Below, piece by piece: positions 1 through 7,990 of a stretch of DNA of 64,000 nt. The stretch's first letter is position 1. Each line of letters opens with the position of its first letter. Under the pieces are notes generated by a model, which was given only the letters and a program-made list of their open reading frames with translations, had not been told where the DNA came from and searched no databases. The stretch spans positions 4,739,501 through 4,803,500 of the forward strand of contig NC_019757.1 in assembly GCF_000317535.1 (NCBI RefSeq), given 5' to 3'. The position numbers and the translations under genes are program-made. This DNA comes from Cylindrospermum stagnale PCC 7417 (GTDB lineage Bacteria > Cyanobacteriota > Cyanobacteriia > Cyanobacteriales > Nostocaceae).

Positions 1-863
1 TCTTGTTGAGAAGCAAGCACAGTAGCTACCGCCACACGCATTAAAGTCGGAATATCCTGCCGATTCCCCAAAAATCGAACCTGATGTTGCACTCCCAGTT
101 GGGACGCTAACTGCTGCATTTCTTGCATCAGCGGTCCATCCCCAGCAAAAGCCAAGCAGACTTCAGACCGAGCTAAGTGAGCAAATGCCTTTAAAATATC
201 TTGAGGTCGCTTACGGGGAATTAACTCTGCTACTGATAACAATAGTGGAGTTCCCAGTGCTAAACCCAATTCCTGACGCACCCGCTCAACTTCTGCTTTT
301 GAAATAGCATCAGGGTGATAAAAGTCTAAATCCACCCCAATTCCCGGCATATAGCGGATACGTTTAGGTAAAATCAGCCTATAGCGTTTCGCTGCTTCCT
401 CATCATCACGATTAATCACTACTAAATAGTCATTCCAATACCCTGCCAACTTCTCCATTGCCAAGAACAAAGCATTTTTTAATGGTTGGCCACCAGAATG
501 GAAGTGAAAACCGTGAGCAGTATAGATTACTTTAGTATTAAGCTGCTTTCTTAAATCCTTAAGGGCGTATCGGGTCACAAAAGCAGCAACTGGCGTGTGG
601 ACATGAACTATATTATATTTCTCTCGCTGCACCACCTCTTGGATAATCTGCGGAGCAACTACTAGATTGCGTGGGTCTAGGGGGTTGCGTGACCACTTTA
701 CATCCCAAACGCGATCAAACTCCTGCACACAATCTATACAAGTTGAAACGCCACAAGCCATTGCATCCACACGCCAACCTTGAGCATGAAAGTGGCGGGC
801 AAAAGGCAGGAGAAAGCCGCGTAAAGTATCAGGAATCGTAGCTACCATTAAAATTTTGTTCAT
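1..863 (-). CDS. GT-B glycosyltransferase (family 4 type), C-terminus outside window
   Basis: This gene probably transfers a sugar from a nucleotide-sugar donor to a lipid-linked glycan on the cytoplasmic side of the membrane. The ATG is at 861-863 and 287 residues are visible before the window edge. The N-terminal half opens MNKILMVATIPDTLRG and contains the acceptor-domain pattern YTAHGFHFHSGG. The second Rossmann domain begins with SVAELIPRKRPQDILKAF, typical of GT4 enzymes, followed by FAGDGPLM. The E-x7-E donor site would lie just beyond position 1. It heads the far end of the polysaccharide cluster, and its first codons overlap a decayed epimerase fragment. The donor and acceptor sugars cannot be told from sequence. 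Confidence 0.85.
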   Translation of the reverse strand, partial: MNKILMVATIPDTLRGFLLPFARHFHAQGWRVDAMACGVSTCIDCVQEFDRVWDVKWSRNPLDPRNLVVAPQIIQEVVQREKYNIVHVHTPVAAFVTRYALKDLRKQLNTKVIYTAHGFHFHSGGQPLKNALFLAMEKLAGYWNDYLVVINRDDEEAAKRYRLILPKRIRYMPGIGVDLDFYHPDAISKAEVERVRQELGLALGTPLLLSVAELIPRKRPQDILKAFAHLARSEVCLAFAGDGPLMQEMQQLASQLGVQHQVRFLGNRQDIPTLMRVAVATVLASQQ

Positions 864-1101
864 TTTTGACTTCAAAACATTTTTGTGTTGTCTTTAACAA
901 CTCTGCTAAACCTTCACAAATACTTGTAGTTGGCGACCATTCCAAAGCCGTAAGTGCTGTGTTATCAGCAAGACTCTGACGGATATTCCCAAGGCGCAAT
1001 TCCTTGTGGATGGGTTGCAAATTTTTACCTGTCAAACTAAGCTTTTCGCAATCACAAGCCACCTTGAAGTTTGGTCTTGATGGGTAGTAATTATCAACAG
1101 G
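829..1101 (-). pseudogene. C-terminal remnant of a nucleotide-sugar epimerase
   Basis: A short open stretch without a good start encodes LRLGNIRQSLADNTALTALEW followed by a PTTSICEGL segment. This is the characteristic C-terminal part of NAD-dependent epimerases of the WbpP/TviC/GalE type (family pattern RPGDIRHSLAD...LLGWEP...EGL). The Rossmann domain and YxxxK site are absent, and an in-frame TAG at 1102-1104 closes the frame. The fragment overlaps the start of the downstream glycosyltransferase by about 35 bases. It is best read as the tail of a deleted gene rather than a small functional protein. Confidence 0.65.
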
Positions 1102-1105
1102 CTAT

Positions 1106-2713
1106 TCATTGTGTAGAAATTCTCTCTATCTCTTCTCCCATCTGCCGCCGTGCTAATTCCAGCGCTTGTGGATCTCGCGTCCAATCCTTCCAGTCACGAC
1201 CAACCTTTCTACTTACTTCCAGCGCCCAATCTCCGCGTCCCAGTTCTTTAAGTATCTGTATGTACTCATAGTCTTCCACTCCGTCCCTTAGCCATTTCAA
1301 CCTCATGGATGGAACGACTCCTTCAATGCCTACCTGTTGACCGGGGTAGACTAACATTCCTTCTCCAGGGTAATGATTACCATCTTGAAACAAAGTTTCC
1401 ACATTGTTCCAAGGGTCATCTGTCCAAAAATCAACCCGCCAGTATAAAGCCCCCGTTAGTCCCAGACTTTGATTGATAAAACCATGGGGAATCCTAAAGT
1501 TGATTGGCTCAAAATCTACCTGCCATTTAGGGGAATAATCATCTGGTACTAAGGCAGTATAAAACCAAACTTTACCTTTATTTTTCAGCACATCGGAAAC
1601 GCTGCTGCCAGCCTGATAATACATCGGTGGCGATACTACCCAAACATCTACACCAGGACTGCCAGCAAAAAAATTATGATCATAAAGTTCAGATACTGGA
1701 GTCATCACAACCAGATTTGCCACTCCAGCCTGTTTAACATTACGCAGCCATTGTTTAATTGCTTGGTTAAGATTCTGACAATTATCTATTTCGTCTACTG
1801 AATACACATACAGAAATAGGTCTGATTGATGTTTGGCAGCAGAGGCTTTGATTTCTTCAACAGAAGGAGCTAGATTCATCCGACAAGTACGGTTGTTTGC
1901 TCCACTCCAAAAAGGTAGCCTGACCGAACTTAACCCCCATTTATCAATCAGTTCGCGCTCATCCGCTGGATTGATATTTCCTACTGGCATTATTTTGTGT
2001 TTGAGAAGCTCCACAAAGGTACTTTTACTTCTTGCTTCCCAGACCAAAAAAGAAGACTTTAACGACGGTTTAAGCGGTAATTCAAAATTCCAAACCTTTA
2101 GAGAAATTTCACCTGTGAAATTGCCTTGGTTGCTTCCAACAGTGAATGTACCTTTGTATAACCCTGGTTTAGCATTGTTGGGGACAAACACATCTACCCA
2201 AATTGGCTGGTTACTTCCAGCATCAAGTTTAAACGGCACTGCGTCTAACTTAGCCCCGGAAAGCTCCGCTTTTGTTTCGGGATTAACAAATGGAATCAGC
2301 CCATCAGCATACCATCCAGGTTGTAACGGCGGGTTGGAACTTCTGTTTTCTTTTGGGCTGGAATTAACGACACGAACGTAATGTTCTCTGTAGAGGGTAA
2401 TATTTGATTTGGGAATTACCTGATTGTTTAATCCAGACAAATCTGAGACAGATACATTTACATTTGTCAGACCACCTTGGAGTGATTTTATTCCTATCTG
2501 AAACGATTCATATTCTCCACGGGCTGCGTAAAGTTTGACGCTGCTAGAAGAACCGGGATTCTGACTTTGTGCTATCCTTTCCAAACTTTGGGCTACCCAG
2601 ATGGCTGGACCATTTGAGGAGGATTGTTTTGCTACTCCCAAAGCGCATGAAAAAGTTGCTAAGGCAAGCACCGTCCAGATGATAATTTGTGAAGTTAATT
2701 TAAATCCTTGCAT
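1106..2713 (-). CDS. Secreted DUF4091 / glycoside hydrolase-like protein
   Basis: A 535-residue protein with an N-terminal hydrophobic segment (about residues 8-28) ending TFSCALG, which looks like an export signal with a poor lipobox. The C-terminal part carries the DUF4091 hallmark LVYPGQQ...SMRLKWLRDGVEDYEY around residues 455-485. DUF4091 is often linked to GH123-type beta-hexosaminidase folds, so a role in trimming or modifying extracellular polysaccharide is plausible but inferred. The start codon lies inside the 3' end of the upstream epimerase gene (14-base overlap), which suggests translational coupling within the polysaccharide operon. Confidence 0.75.
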   Translation of the reverse strand: MQGFKLTSQIIIWTVLALATFSCALGVAKQSSSNGPAIWVAQSLERIAQSQNPGSSSSVKLYAARGEYESFQIGIKSLQGGLTNVNVSVSDLSGLNNQVIPKSNITLYREHYVRVVNSSPKENRSSNPPLQPGWYADGLIPFVNPETKAELSGAKLDAVPFKLDAGSNQPIWVDVFVPNNAKPGLYKGTFTVGSNQGNFTGEISLKVWNFELPLKPSLKSSFLVWEARSKSTFVELLKHKIMPVGNINPADERELIDKWGLSSVRLPFWSGANNRTCRMNLAPSVEEIKASAAKHQSDLFLYVYSVDEIDNCQNLNQAIKQWLRNVKQAGVANLVVMTPVSELYDHNFFAGSPGVDVWVVSPPMYYQAGSSVSDVLKNKGKVWFYTALVPDDYSPKWQVDFEPINFRIPHGFINQSLGLTGALYWRVDFWTDDPWNNVETLFQDGNHYPGEGMLVYPGQQVGIEGVVPSMRLKWLRDGVEDYEYIQILKELGRGDWALEVSRKVGRDWKDWTRDPQALELARRQMGEEIERISTQ

Positions 2714-3656
2714 ACAAAGACTTTATCCACTGCCATTCTTGTGTTAAACCTTCCTTGAGAGAAACTTGTGGCTTATATCCCAATATTTTCTGCGCCTTAG
2801 ACACATCAGCGGCGGTGTGACGTGCGTCTCCCATCGCTTTTTCAATGTGGTTTCTTGTGATGGGTTTGCCAATAATTTCTTCCATTGTGTTTAAAACTTC
2901 TGTTAACACCACTCTGCTACCACCGCCAATGTTGAAGATTTCACCCACTGCTTCAGGAACGGTGGCGGCTGCTAAATTGGCCGCGACAGCATCCTTAATA
3001 AAGGTAAAGTCCCGAGTTTGCAGTCCATCACCGTAAATGAGAATCGCCTCATCCTGCAAAACAGATTTGAAAAATTTATGAAATGCCATATCTGGTCGCT
3101 GTCTGGGACCATAAACGGTGAAATAGCGTAACGCCACAAACGGCACACCAAAGTTTTTATAATACAGTCCACACAATCGTTCAGCGGCTAGCTTGGTAAT
3201 GCCATAAGGTGAAATCGGTTTAGGACATATCTGTTCGTAGGTGGGTAATGTTTCGGCATCACCATAGACGCTAGAGGTAGAGGCAAAGACTAGCCTTTTT
3301 AGATGTTTGGCATCCTTTGCTGCTTCCAACAAAACTTGCGTAGCGTTAATATTACGTTCAGTATAGGCGCAGAAACCTTGACCCCAACTTGCTCTTACTC
3401 CTGCTTGTGCCGCCTGATGATAAATCACATCAACATCTTTTAGCAATGTCTGCCAGTCTAGAAATCGAATATCTGCCTCAATTAATTTAAAGTTGGGTGA
3501 CGAGTGCAAGTATGCAATATTTTTGCGCTTCAAAAAAGGGTCGTAGTAATCATTAAATTCATCAACCCCGATTACTTCTTCTCCTTGTTTCAATAAAGTT
3601 TCTACCAAGTGAGAACCAATAAATCCTGCGGCTCCGGTTACGATATATTTAGCCAT
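2700..3656 (-). CDS. NAD-dependent nucleotide-sugar epimerase/dehydratase (extended SDR)
   Basis: A 318-residue extended short-chain dehydrogenase. It has the NAD-binding GxxGxxG at residues 8-14 (GAAGFIG), the conserved VDEFNDYYDP acidic turn, serine in STSSVYGD near 128, and catalytic Tyr151/Lys155 in YGITK. The overall pattern (FNDYYDP, RYFTVYGPRQRPDMA, GDGLQTRDFTFIKDAV) is that of UDP-glucuronate 4-epimerase-like enzymes that supply sugar donors for exopolysaccharide. Full length for the family. It is followed with overlap by the DUF4091 gene. Exact substrate is not determinable. Confidence 0.85.
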   Translation of the reverse strand: MAKYIVTGAAGFIGSHLVETLLKQGEEVIGVDEFNDYYDPFLKRKNIAYLHSSPNFKLIEADIRFLDWQTLLKDVDVIYHQAAQAGVRASWGQGFCAYTERNINATQVLLEAAKDAKHLKRLVFASTSSVYGDAETLPTYEQICPKPISPYGITKLAAERLCGLYYKNFGVPFVALRYFTVYGPRQRPDMAFHKFFKSVLQDEAILIYGDGLQTRDFTFIKDAVAANLAAATVPEAVGEIFNIGGGSRVVLTEVLNTMEEIIGKPITRNHIEKAMGDARHTAADVSKAQKILGYKPQVSLKEGLTQEWQWIKSLYARI

Positions 3657-3876
3657 TAGCCATAATTCCTGGTTAATTTTTTGGGATCTATCACACCCTT
3701 ATGCAAAGTAGAGTCTAAAGTTCATAAAAATTCTTCACTTCAGCACAAGGGCATTAAAAGTTTTCAAGCTGTTAGTTTTTAAGTTGATCTGAAGGATCAA
3801 TAAAAACAGATTTGCTGAGATTAAATATCAAAATCTAATACCTCGATTCAGAGAATTTGGATTAGTTGTTGCTTAT

Positions 3877-4092
3877 TTACTTGCCAAAATTTTGATGACT
3901 TGGGATTCCGAGGTAAATAGTAGAAAATTTTAACCTATCCAGCCGTAATACAGAGGCTTTTATCCTTAGCAATCTCGCCTCAAATGCTCCCACACGCCCT
4001 TGACAATCCCACAGAGCAAAGGCAAACATGCCTTTAAGCTGATGTCCTTCTGGTGAAAGGTCTATAATCGCCAGTTGTCTTATATTTTTTGC
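3877..4092 (-). pseudogene. Decayed fragment of asparagine synthetase B (glutamine-hydrolysing)
   Basis: On the minus strand one frame reads RQLAIIDLSPEGHQ joined directly to LKGMFAFALWD. These are two conserved blocks of the AsnB glutaminase domain, normally separated by about 45 residues that include the NGEIYN block. A neighbouring frame continues with KPLYYGWIG, then NFLLFTSESQVIKILAS, matching the family segments RDRLGIKPLYY and LLFASEIKALLAHP. The reading frame is broken by TAA codons and a shift. An internal deletion and frameshifts therefore leave a non-functional piece. Similar amidotransferase genes are common in exopolysaccharide clusters. It overlaps the 3' end of the next glycosyltransferase gene in another frame. 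Confidence 0.75.
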
Positions 4093-5230
4093 TGAGTAGA
4101 CTTTCATGCAAATTCTCAAATTTATCTACCACAGACTCTAAAGAAAAACATTCAATAACTCTGGCTCTTGCTGCTTTCCCTAAAGCTTTTCTTTCCTCTT
4201 CACCCATCATAATCAACTCTTTCCAAGCATTAGCCAATGCCTCTGGATTCCGTGGAGGCACAATTTTACCTGTATTGCCAACAGCCCAGCTAGTATCACC
4301 AACATCTGTCATCACACAAGGTACGCAACAGGACATTGCTTCTCCGGCAATCATAGGAAATGCTTCTCCATAGGCAGAAGAAGAACAAGCAATGTCTAAA
4401 GCAGCAGTAATGATAGGTATATCACTACGCTCTCCTAGTAAGTTAATATGAGAAATTTTTAGCTTTTGAAGCAATTGCTGTAAAACTTTATTATTATTAT
4501 CAACATTTTGTCCAACTAAAATAAAATGAATATCCGGATAGTGTTTTTGCAACAATCTAGCCGCTTGCAGAAAATTATGATGGTCTTTCATTGGATGGAA
4601 GCGGCAGATAAGTCCAATCAAAAAAGCATCTGAAGGTAGACCAATCTCGAAGCGAAATCTTAATCTGGCTTCATCTGAAGGTTTAAATATTGAAGTATCG
4701 AAACCATTGGGAATTACACAAGAATTTTCAGAGCAATATCCCAAAGATTCATGTTCTGCTTTACTATTTTGAGATACATAAACAACTTGATTGGTATATT
4801 TAGAAATGACCCTACCAAATTTAATAATAGCCTGACTCATCCTTTTCTCAGAAGATAATCCATTAATTGAATGGTGAATATTCCAAATAACAGGAACTTT
4901 CTGGAAGGACAAAATATTCGCTATCCATGCTGCTATATTGGCATGATACATCCACCCTTGAATTAAATCAGGCTTATGCTGATTTATGGTTTTAATCAAT
5001 CGCCAAACCACCGCAGGTGTGGGAAATTCTCCTGGTTTCATACCAATTGTATAGACGGGAATACCTAATGATTCTATTCGTTCACCCAACACATCACGAT
5101 CCATAAGCGAAATCACAAGCGGGTTAAAAATGTCTCGATTAGTTTTAGATAAGAGATTATAAAGCATCATTTCAGCCCCAGCTTTGCTGAGTCCAGTGAT
5201 AACATGAGCTATAACGAATCTTTTGTTCAT
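4034..5230 (-). CDS. GT4 glycosyltransferase
   Basis: A 398-residue GT-B protein. The N-terminal glycine-rich segment HVITGLSKAGAEMMLYNLL and the C-terminal donor domain (GLICRFHPMKDHHNFLQAA, FILVGQ) fit glycosyltransferase family 4. The E-x7-E-type site is in GEAFPMIAGEAMSCCVP. Its last residues (about YKTTGDYRPFTRR onward) run into the decayed asnB fragment, so the present C-terminus may be an extension or replacement of the original one. It is closely similar in layout to the following gene at 5279-6418, and both probably add sugars to the same polymer. Substrate unknown. Confidence 0.88.
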   Translation of the reverse strand: MNKRFVIAHVITGLSKAGAEMMLYNLLSKTNRDIFNPLVISLMDRDVLGERIESLGIPVYTIGMKPGEFPTPAVVWRLIKTINQHKPDLIQGWMYHANIAAWIANILSFQKVPVIWNIHHSINGLSSEKRMSQAIIKFGRVISKYTNQVVYVSQNSKAEHESLGYCSENSCVIPNGFDTSIFKPSDEARLRFRFEIGLPSDAFLIGLICRFHPMKDHHNFLQAARLLQKHYPDIHFILVGQNVDNNNKVLQQLLQKLKISHINLLGERSDIPIITAALDIACSSSAYGEAFPMIAGEAMSCCVPCVMTDVGDTSWAVGNTGKIVPPRNPEALANAWKELIMMGEEERKALGKAARARVIECFSLESVVDKFENLHESLLSKKYKTTGDYRPFTRRTSA

Positions 5231-5278
5231 GACTATATCTCTATTAACTTATTCAATCCTAATTCGTATTATTTAATG

Positions 5279-6418
5279 TTATATGCTCAATATTTTTAAG
5301 CAATATAATTGGGTGGTTTCCACCAGATTTCTTACACTAAAATACTCAAGTATTTTTCTTCTTGCCTCTTCTTGTAAAACAAGTTTTTCTGGAAGAGATA
5401 AAGCGATTAACTGTCTACATCCTGCCGCTAAAGCCTCTGGATTTTGAGGTGGTACAACTATGCCTGTATCACCAACAATCCAAGCAGAATCTCCTACATT
5501 CGTAACCACACAAGTTACACTACAAGCCATTGCTTCACCAATCACATTCCCAAAGCCTTCCCCAAAAGCAGAAGCAGACACAGCAAGATCCAGAGCATTG
5601 TATACTGCACACATATCTTCATGTGCTCCCGCCCAGATAACTTTCTCTGAGAGACCCAGTTCTTCAGTTAGTTGATACAGTTGTTGAATATAGCTCTTGT
5701 CAGGTCCAGTACCCACACAGACAAAGCGCACATTTTGGTACTCTTTGCAGAGTAATGCTGCCGTCTGGAGGAAGTTGGGATGATCTTTTTGAGGGTATAA
5801 TCTCCCTACCAACCCAATCAAAATCTCTTGCTCTGAAATTCCCCATTTAGCTCTGACTTTTCTACCAGCTTCTCGGTCAGGCTGAAAACGTTCGGTATTA
5901 ATGCCATTGGAAATTACGACCATCTTTTCAGCAGGAAATCCACTACTCACATAATCTTCTTTACCTGCATGAGAATTGATAATTATTAAGTCAACAAGAT
6001 AGGATAAAAGGTTCTCTAATTTCCCAATTATATTCCCCAGCCAATCAAAAGCATCTCCAGGAGATTGGGATATACGTATTCCCCAAATTATCCTAATTGA
6101 TGGTAAAAATGGCTTTAAAAATATAGCCACTAGATTTGATTCTCCCATATATGTATGCAGCAAATCAGGCTCTATCTCTTTCAAAGACCGAATAAGACGT
6201 GAAAAAAAGCCGAGTATATCCCAACGTCCTCGTTTTTCTAAAGAAATAACATTAATGCTAGTATCTTTTAGATCCTTTACTAAGGGACCACCACCATAAA
6301 AGTGTAAAAGTGTTATTTCAAACTTTTTTTTATCTAACTCTTTTACTAGCGTCACTAATTGTCTTTGAGCACCGCCATATTCTAGGTCACGAATGAGGAA
6401 GACAATCTTTTTTTTCAT
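5279..6418 (-). CDS. GT4 glycosyltransferase
   Basis: A GT-B glycosyltransferase of about 379 residues. I place the start at the ATG 6416-6418 (MKKKIVFLIRDLEYGGAQRQ), where the family's N-terminal beta strand begins. The open frame continues upstream to 6577, but that part is a copied piece of the Wzy-like gene and does not belong to the family. Donor-domain motifs are ISNGINTERF, GLVGRLYPQKDHPNFL, CVGTGPD and the E-x7-E pair in GEGFGNVIGEAMA. A fragment of a paralogue of its central region survives at 7876-7988. The role is sugar addition in extracellular polysaccharide synthesis, substrate unknown. Confidence 0.88.
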   Translation of the reverse strand: MKKKIVFLIRDLEYGGAQRQLVTLVKELDKKKFEITLLHFYGGGPLVKDLKDTSINVISLEKRGRWDILGFFSRLIRSLKEIEPDLLHTYMGESNLVAIFLKPFLPSIRIIWGIRISQSPGDAFDWLGNIIGKLENLLSYLVDLIIINSHAGKEDYVSSGFPAEKMVVISNGINTERFQPDREAGRKVRAKWGISEQEILIGLVGRLYPQKDHPNFLQTAALLCKEYQNVRFVCVGTGPDKSYIQQLYQLTEELGLSEKVIWAGAHEDMCAVYNALDLAVSASAFGEGFGNVIGEAMACSVTCVVTNVGDSAWIVGDTGIVVPPQNPEALAAGCRQLIALSLPEKLVLQEEARRKILEYFSVRNLVETTQLYCLKILSI

Positions 6419-6509
6419 ATTTAAACAATAGGTACTTAAATTCAATAAATTTCGCACTGTAGTCAAGCTATTTTGGTTCATTTTTAACTGTTGTATTGGT
6501 ATATCTGTC

Positions 6510-6560
6510 ACAAAATAAATGATTACCTTTTTAGATAACATTTTATTGTAAAGTAACTGG
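6510..6560 (-). repeat. Copied fragment of the Wzy-like gene upstream of a glycosyltransferase
   Basis: About 50 bases match 8502-8552 inside the Wzy-like polymerase gene with only a handful of differences (shared core CTTTTTAGATAACATTTTAT). In the same sense they would encode YNKMLSKKVIIYF here and YNKMLSKKAIIYF there. The piece is in frame with, but not part of, the downstream glycosyltransferase. It marks a duplication or recombination inside the cluster. Confidence 0.75.
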
Positions 6561-6692
6561 CATAAATGGCATTTCAAATTTCATATTTATAGTAAAAAAT
6601 ATGTATGCCTAAAATATCTATCGCCTGACTTATTAATGTTTTTGAACTGGCTTATTTTGAAAAATTGACACAATTTTTAAGCTAAAATTTAG

Positions 6693-7790
6693 TCATCTAT
6701 CAACTAACAGATCCAGATATTTAGAAACTGATTCCTCACGAGAAAAATGCATTGCCCGTTGTACTAAAATATCCCGATTCACCGAAGTCTCCAGTATTTG
6801 TAACATAGCTCTAGACAGACTCTCTGCATCCCCCATTGGTACCAAAGATCCATACTTGCCATCTTCTAATATTTCTTTTGGACCGCTAGGGCAATCTGTA
6901 GCAATTACAGGACAACCACAAGCCATAGCTTCAATCAATACAGTTGGCAAACCTTCCCAGCGGGATGATAGTACAAAAGCGCTAGCATTACTCATATATG
7001 CATAGGGATTTTCTACAAAACCAGGGAGAGAAACATCTTTAGTGATACCTAATGCATTGATTGTTGCCTCTAATTCAGTCCTTAACTCTCCTTCCCCTAA
7101 AATTACTAAACGAGCTACAACCTGTTTTCTTAAAATTGCAAAAGCTTTGATTAGAGTTAAAAAATCCTTTTGTTCTGTCAATCGTCCCACAGCCAAAAAA
7201 ACAAGAGGAGATCCTTTTTGAAACCAGGGATGAACTAAAGGAGCTTTGGCTTTGGCAATTAACTCGTTATCGATAACTGGATTGTAGATCAAACTGACCT
7301 TTTCTTTTCCAAAACCGAATAGAATTTCTAGGTCATCTACGACACCTTGAGAAACTCCCACAATAGCTTCTACATGCGGATATAGCCATTTCATGAACGG
7401 TGGAAGGAACTTAGCCCTTGTTAAATTAGATTTAAAGGCTGATAAATTATTGTGTTCCACTACTATCAATGGAGTATTCGTGCGAGCTAAATCTCTTGCT
7501 AACAATGCCACTACGTTTGCATGAGATATGTGTGATATGAGTCCTCGTGGTTTGTTTTGTCTCAAATATTGAGACAAAGGCAATATAGCCTTTAGCACTC
7601 GTCCTGATTTCAGGTCAAATAAACGTACTTGCTTTGGCATTTGGCTTAAATAAAGTCCTGTTGCACTCACCAAAACTAGATCCAAAGGGATATCTCGTTC
7701 TAGCATACCTTTGAGTAAATTAATTACTACTCGTTCTGCACCACCACCAGCGAGAGTGGGAATAAAAAAAGCGATAGGTTGTCTATTCAT
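6693..7790 (-). CDS. GT4 glycosyltransferase
   Basis: A 365-residue GT-B enzyme beginning PIAFFIPTLAGGGAERVVINL, the typical GGGAER acceptor-domain start of GT4 proteins. Other blocks are SHISHANVVALLAR, VVEHNNLS, then the donor domain with AVGRLTEQKDFLTLIKAF and LGEGELR. The donor phosphate/ribose site is RWEGLPTVLIEAMACGCPVIATDCPSGPKEIL, cited here only for its E-x7-E pair. It is full length for the family. The neighbourhood (polymerase, flippase) points to assembly of a secreted glycan on a lipid carrier. The sugar is unknown. Confidence 0.9.
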   Translation of the reverse strand: MNRQPIAFFIPTLAGGGAERVVINLLKGMLERDIPLDLVLVSATGLYLSQMPKQVRLFDLKSGRVLKAILPLSQYLRQNKPRGLISHISHANVVALLARDLARTNTPLIVVEHNNLSAFKSNLTRAKFLPPFMKWLYPHVEAIVGVSQGVVDDLEILFGFGKEKVSLIYNPVIDNELIAKAKAPLVHPWFQKGSPLVFLAVGRLTEQKDFLTLIKAFAILRKQVVARLVILGEGELRTELEATINALGITKDVSLPGFVENPYAYMSNASAFVLSSRWEGLPTVLIEAMACGCPVIATDCPSGPKEILEDGKYGSLVPMGDAESLSRAMLQILETSVNRDILVQRAMHFSREESVSKYLDLLVDR

Positions 7791-7824
7791 AGGTTAAACT
7801 CTTAATTCCTATATGTTTTCATCA

Positions 7825-7990
7825 TCAGCCTGCGGTAATTACTTCATCGATTACTGCTTCCCACATAGCCATATTAATGCCATTAAAAATTACGACTATT
7901 CAGCAGAAGATCCATAAGTAACATAATTTTATTCGCTGCACAAACGTTGATATTTCTTAAGTCGGCAATATAGGATAAAAGGCTTTTTTA
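7825..7990 (-). pseudogene. Chimeric remnant of glycosyltransferase genes
   Basis: The part at about 7876-7988 aligns, with roughly three-quarters identity by eye, to 5896-6015 in the glycosyltransferase gene at 5279-6418 (shared GTAATTTCCAATGGCATTAA-like core, AGGATAAAAGG boundary). It no longer has an open frame. Immediately after it, 7825-7872 reads AMWEAVIDEVI and then a stop, resembling a GT4 C-terminus such as the SMWEALFKKVL end of the gene at 9547-10668. The stretch thus looks like two glycosyltransferase pieces fused by deletion, lying directly behind the polymerase gene. Confidence 0.6.

Noticed and set aside
1833-2381. 182-codon plus-strand frame opposite the DUF4091 gene
   Set aside because: It is a shadow of the minus-strand coding sequence with no family features.
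6419-6577. N-terminal extension of the glycosyltransferase at 5279
   Set aside because: The added 53 residues include a copied Wzy-gene fragment; the GT4 fold starts at the ATG 6416-6418.
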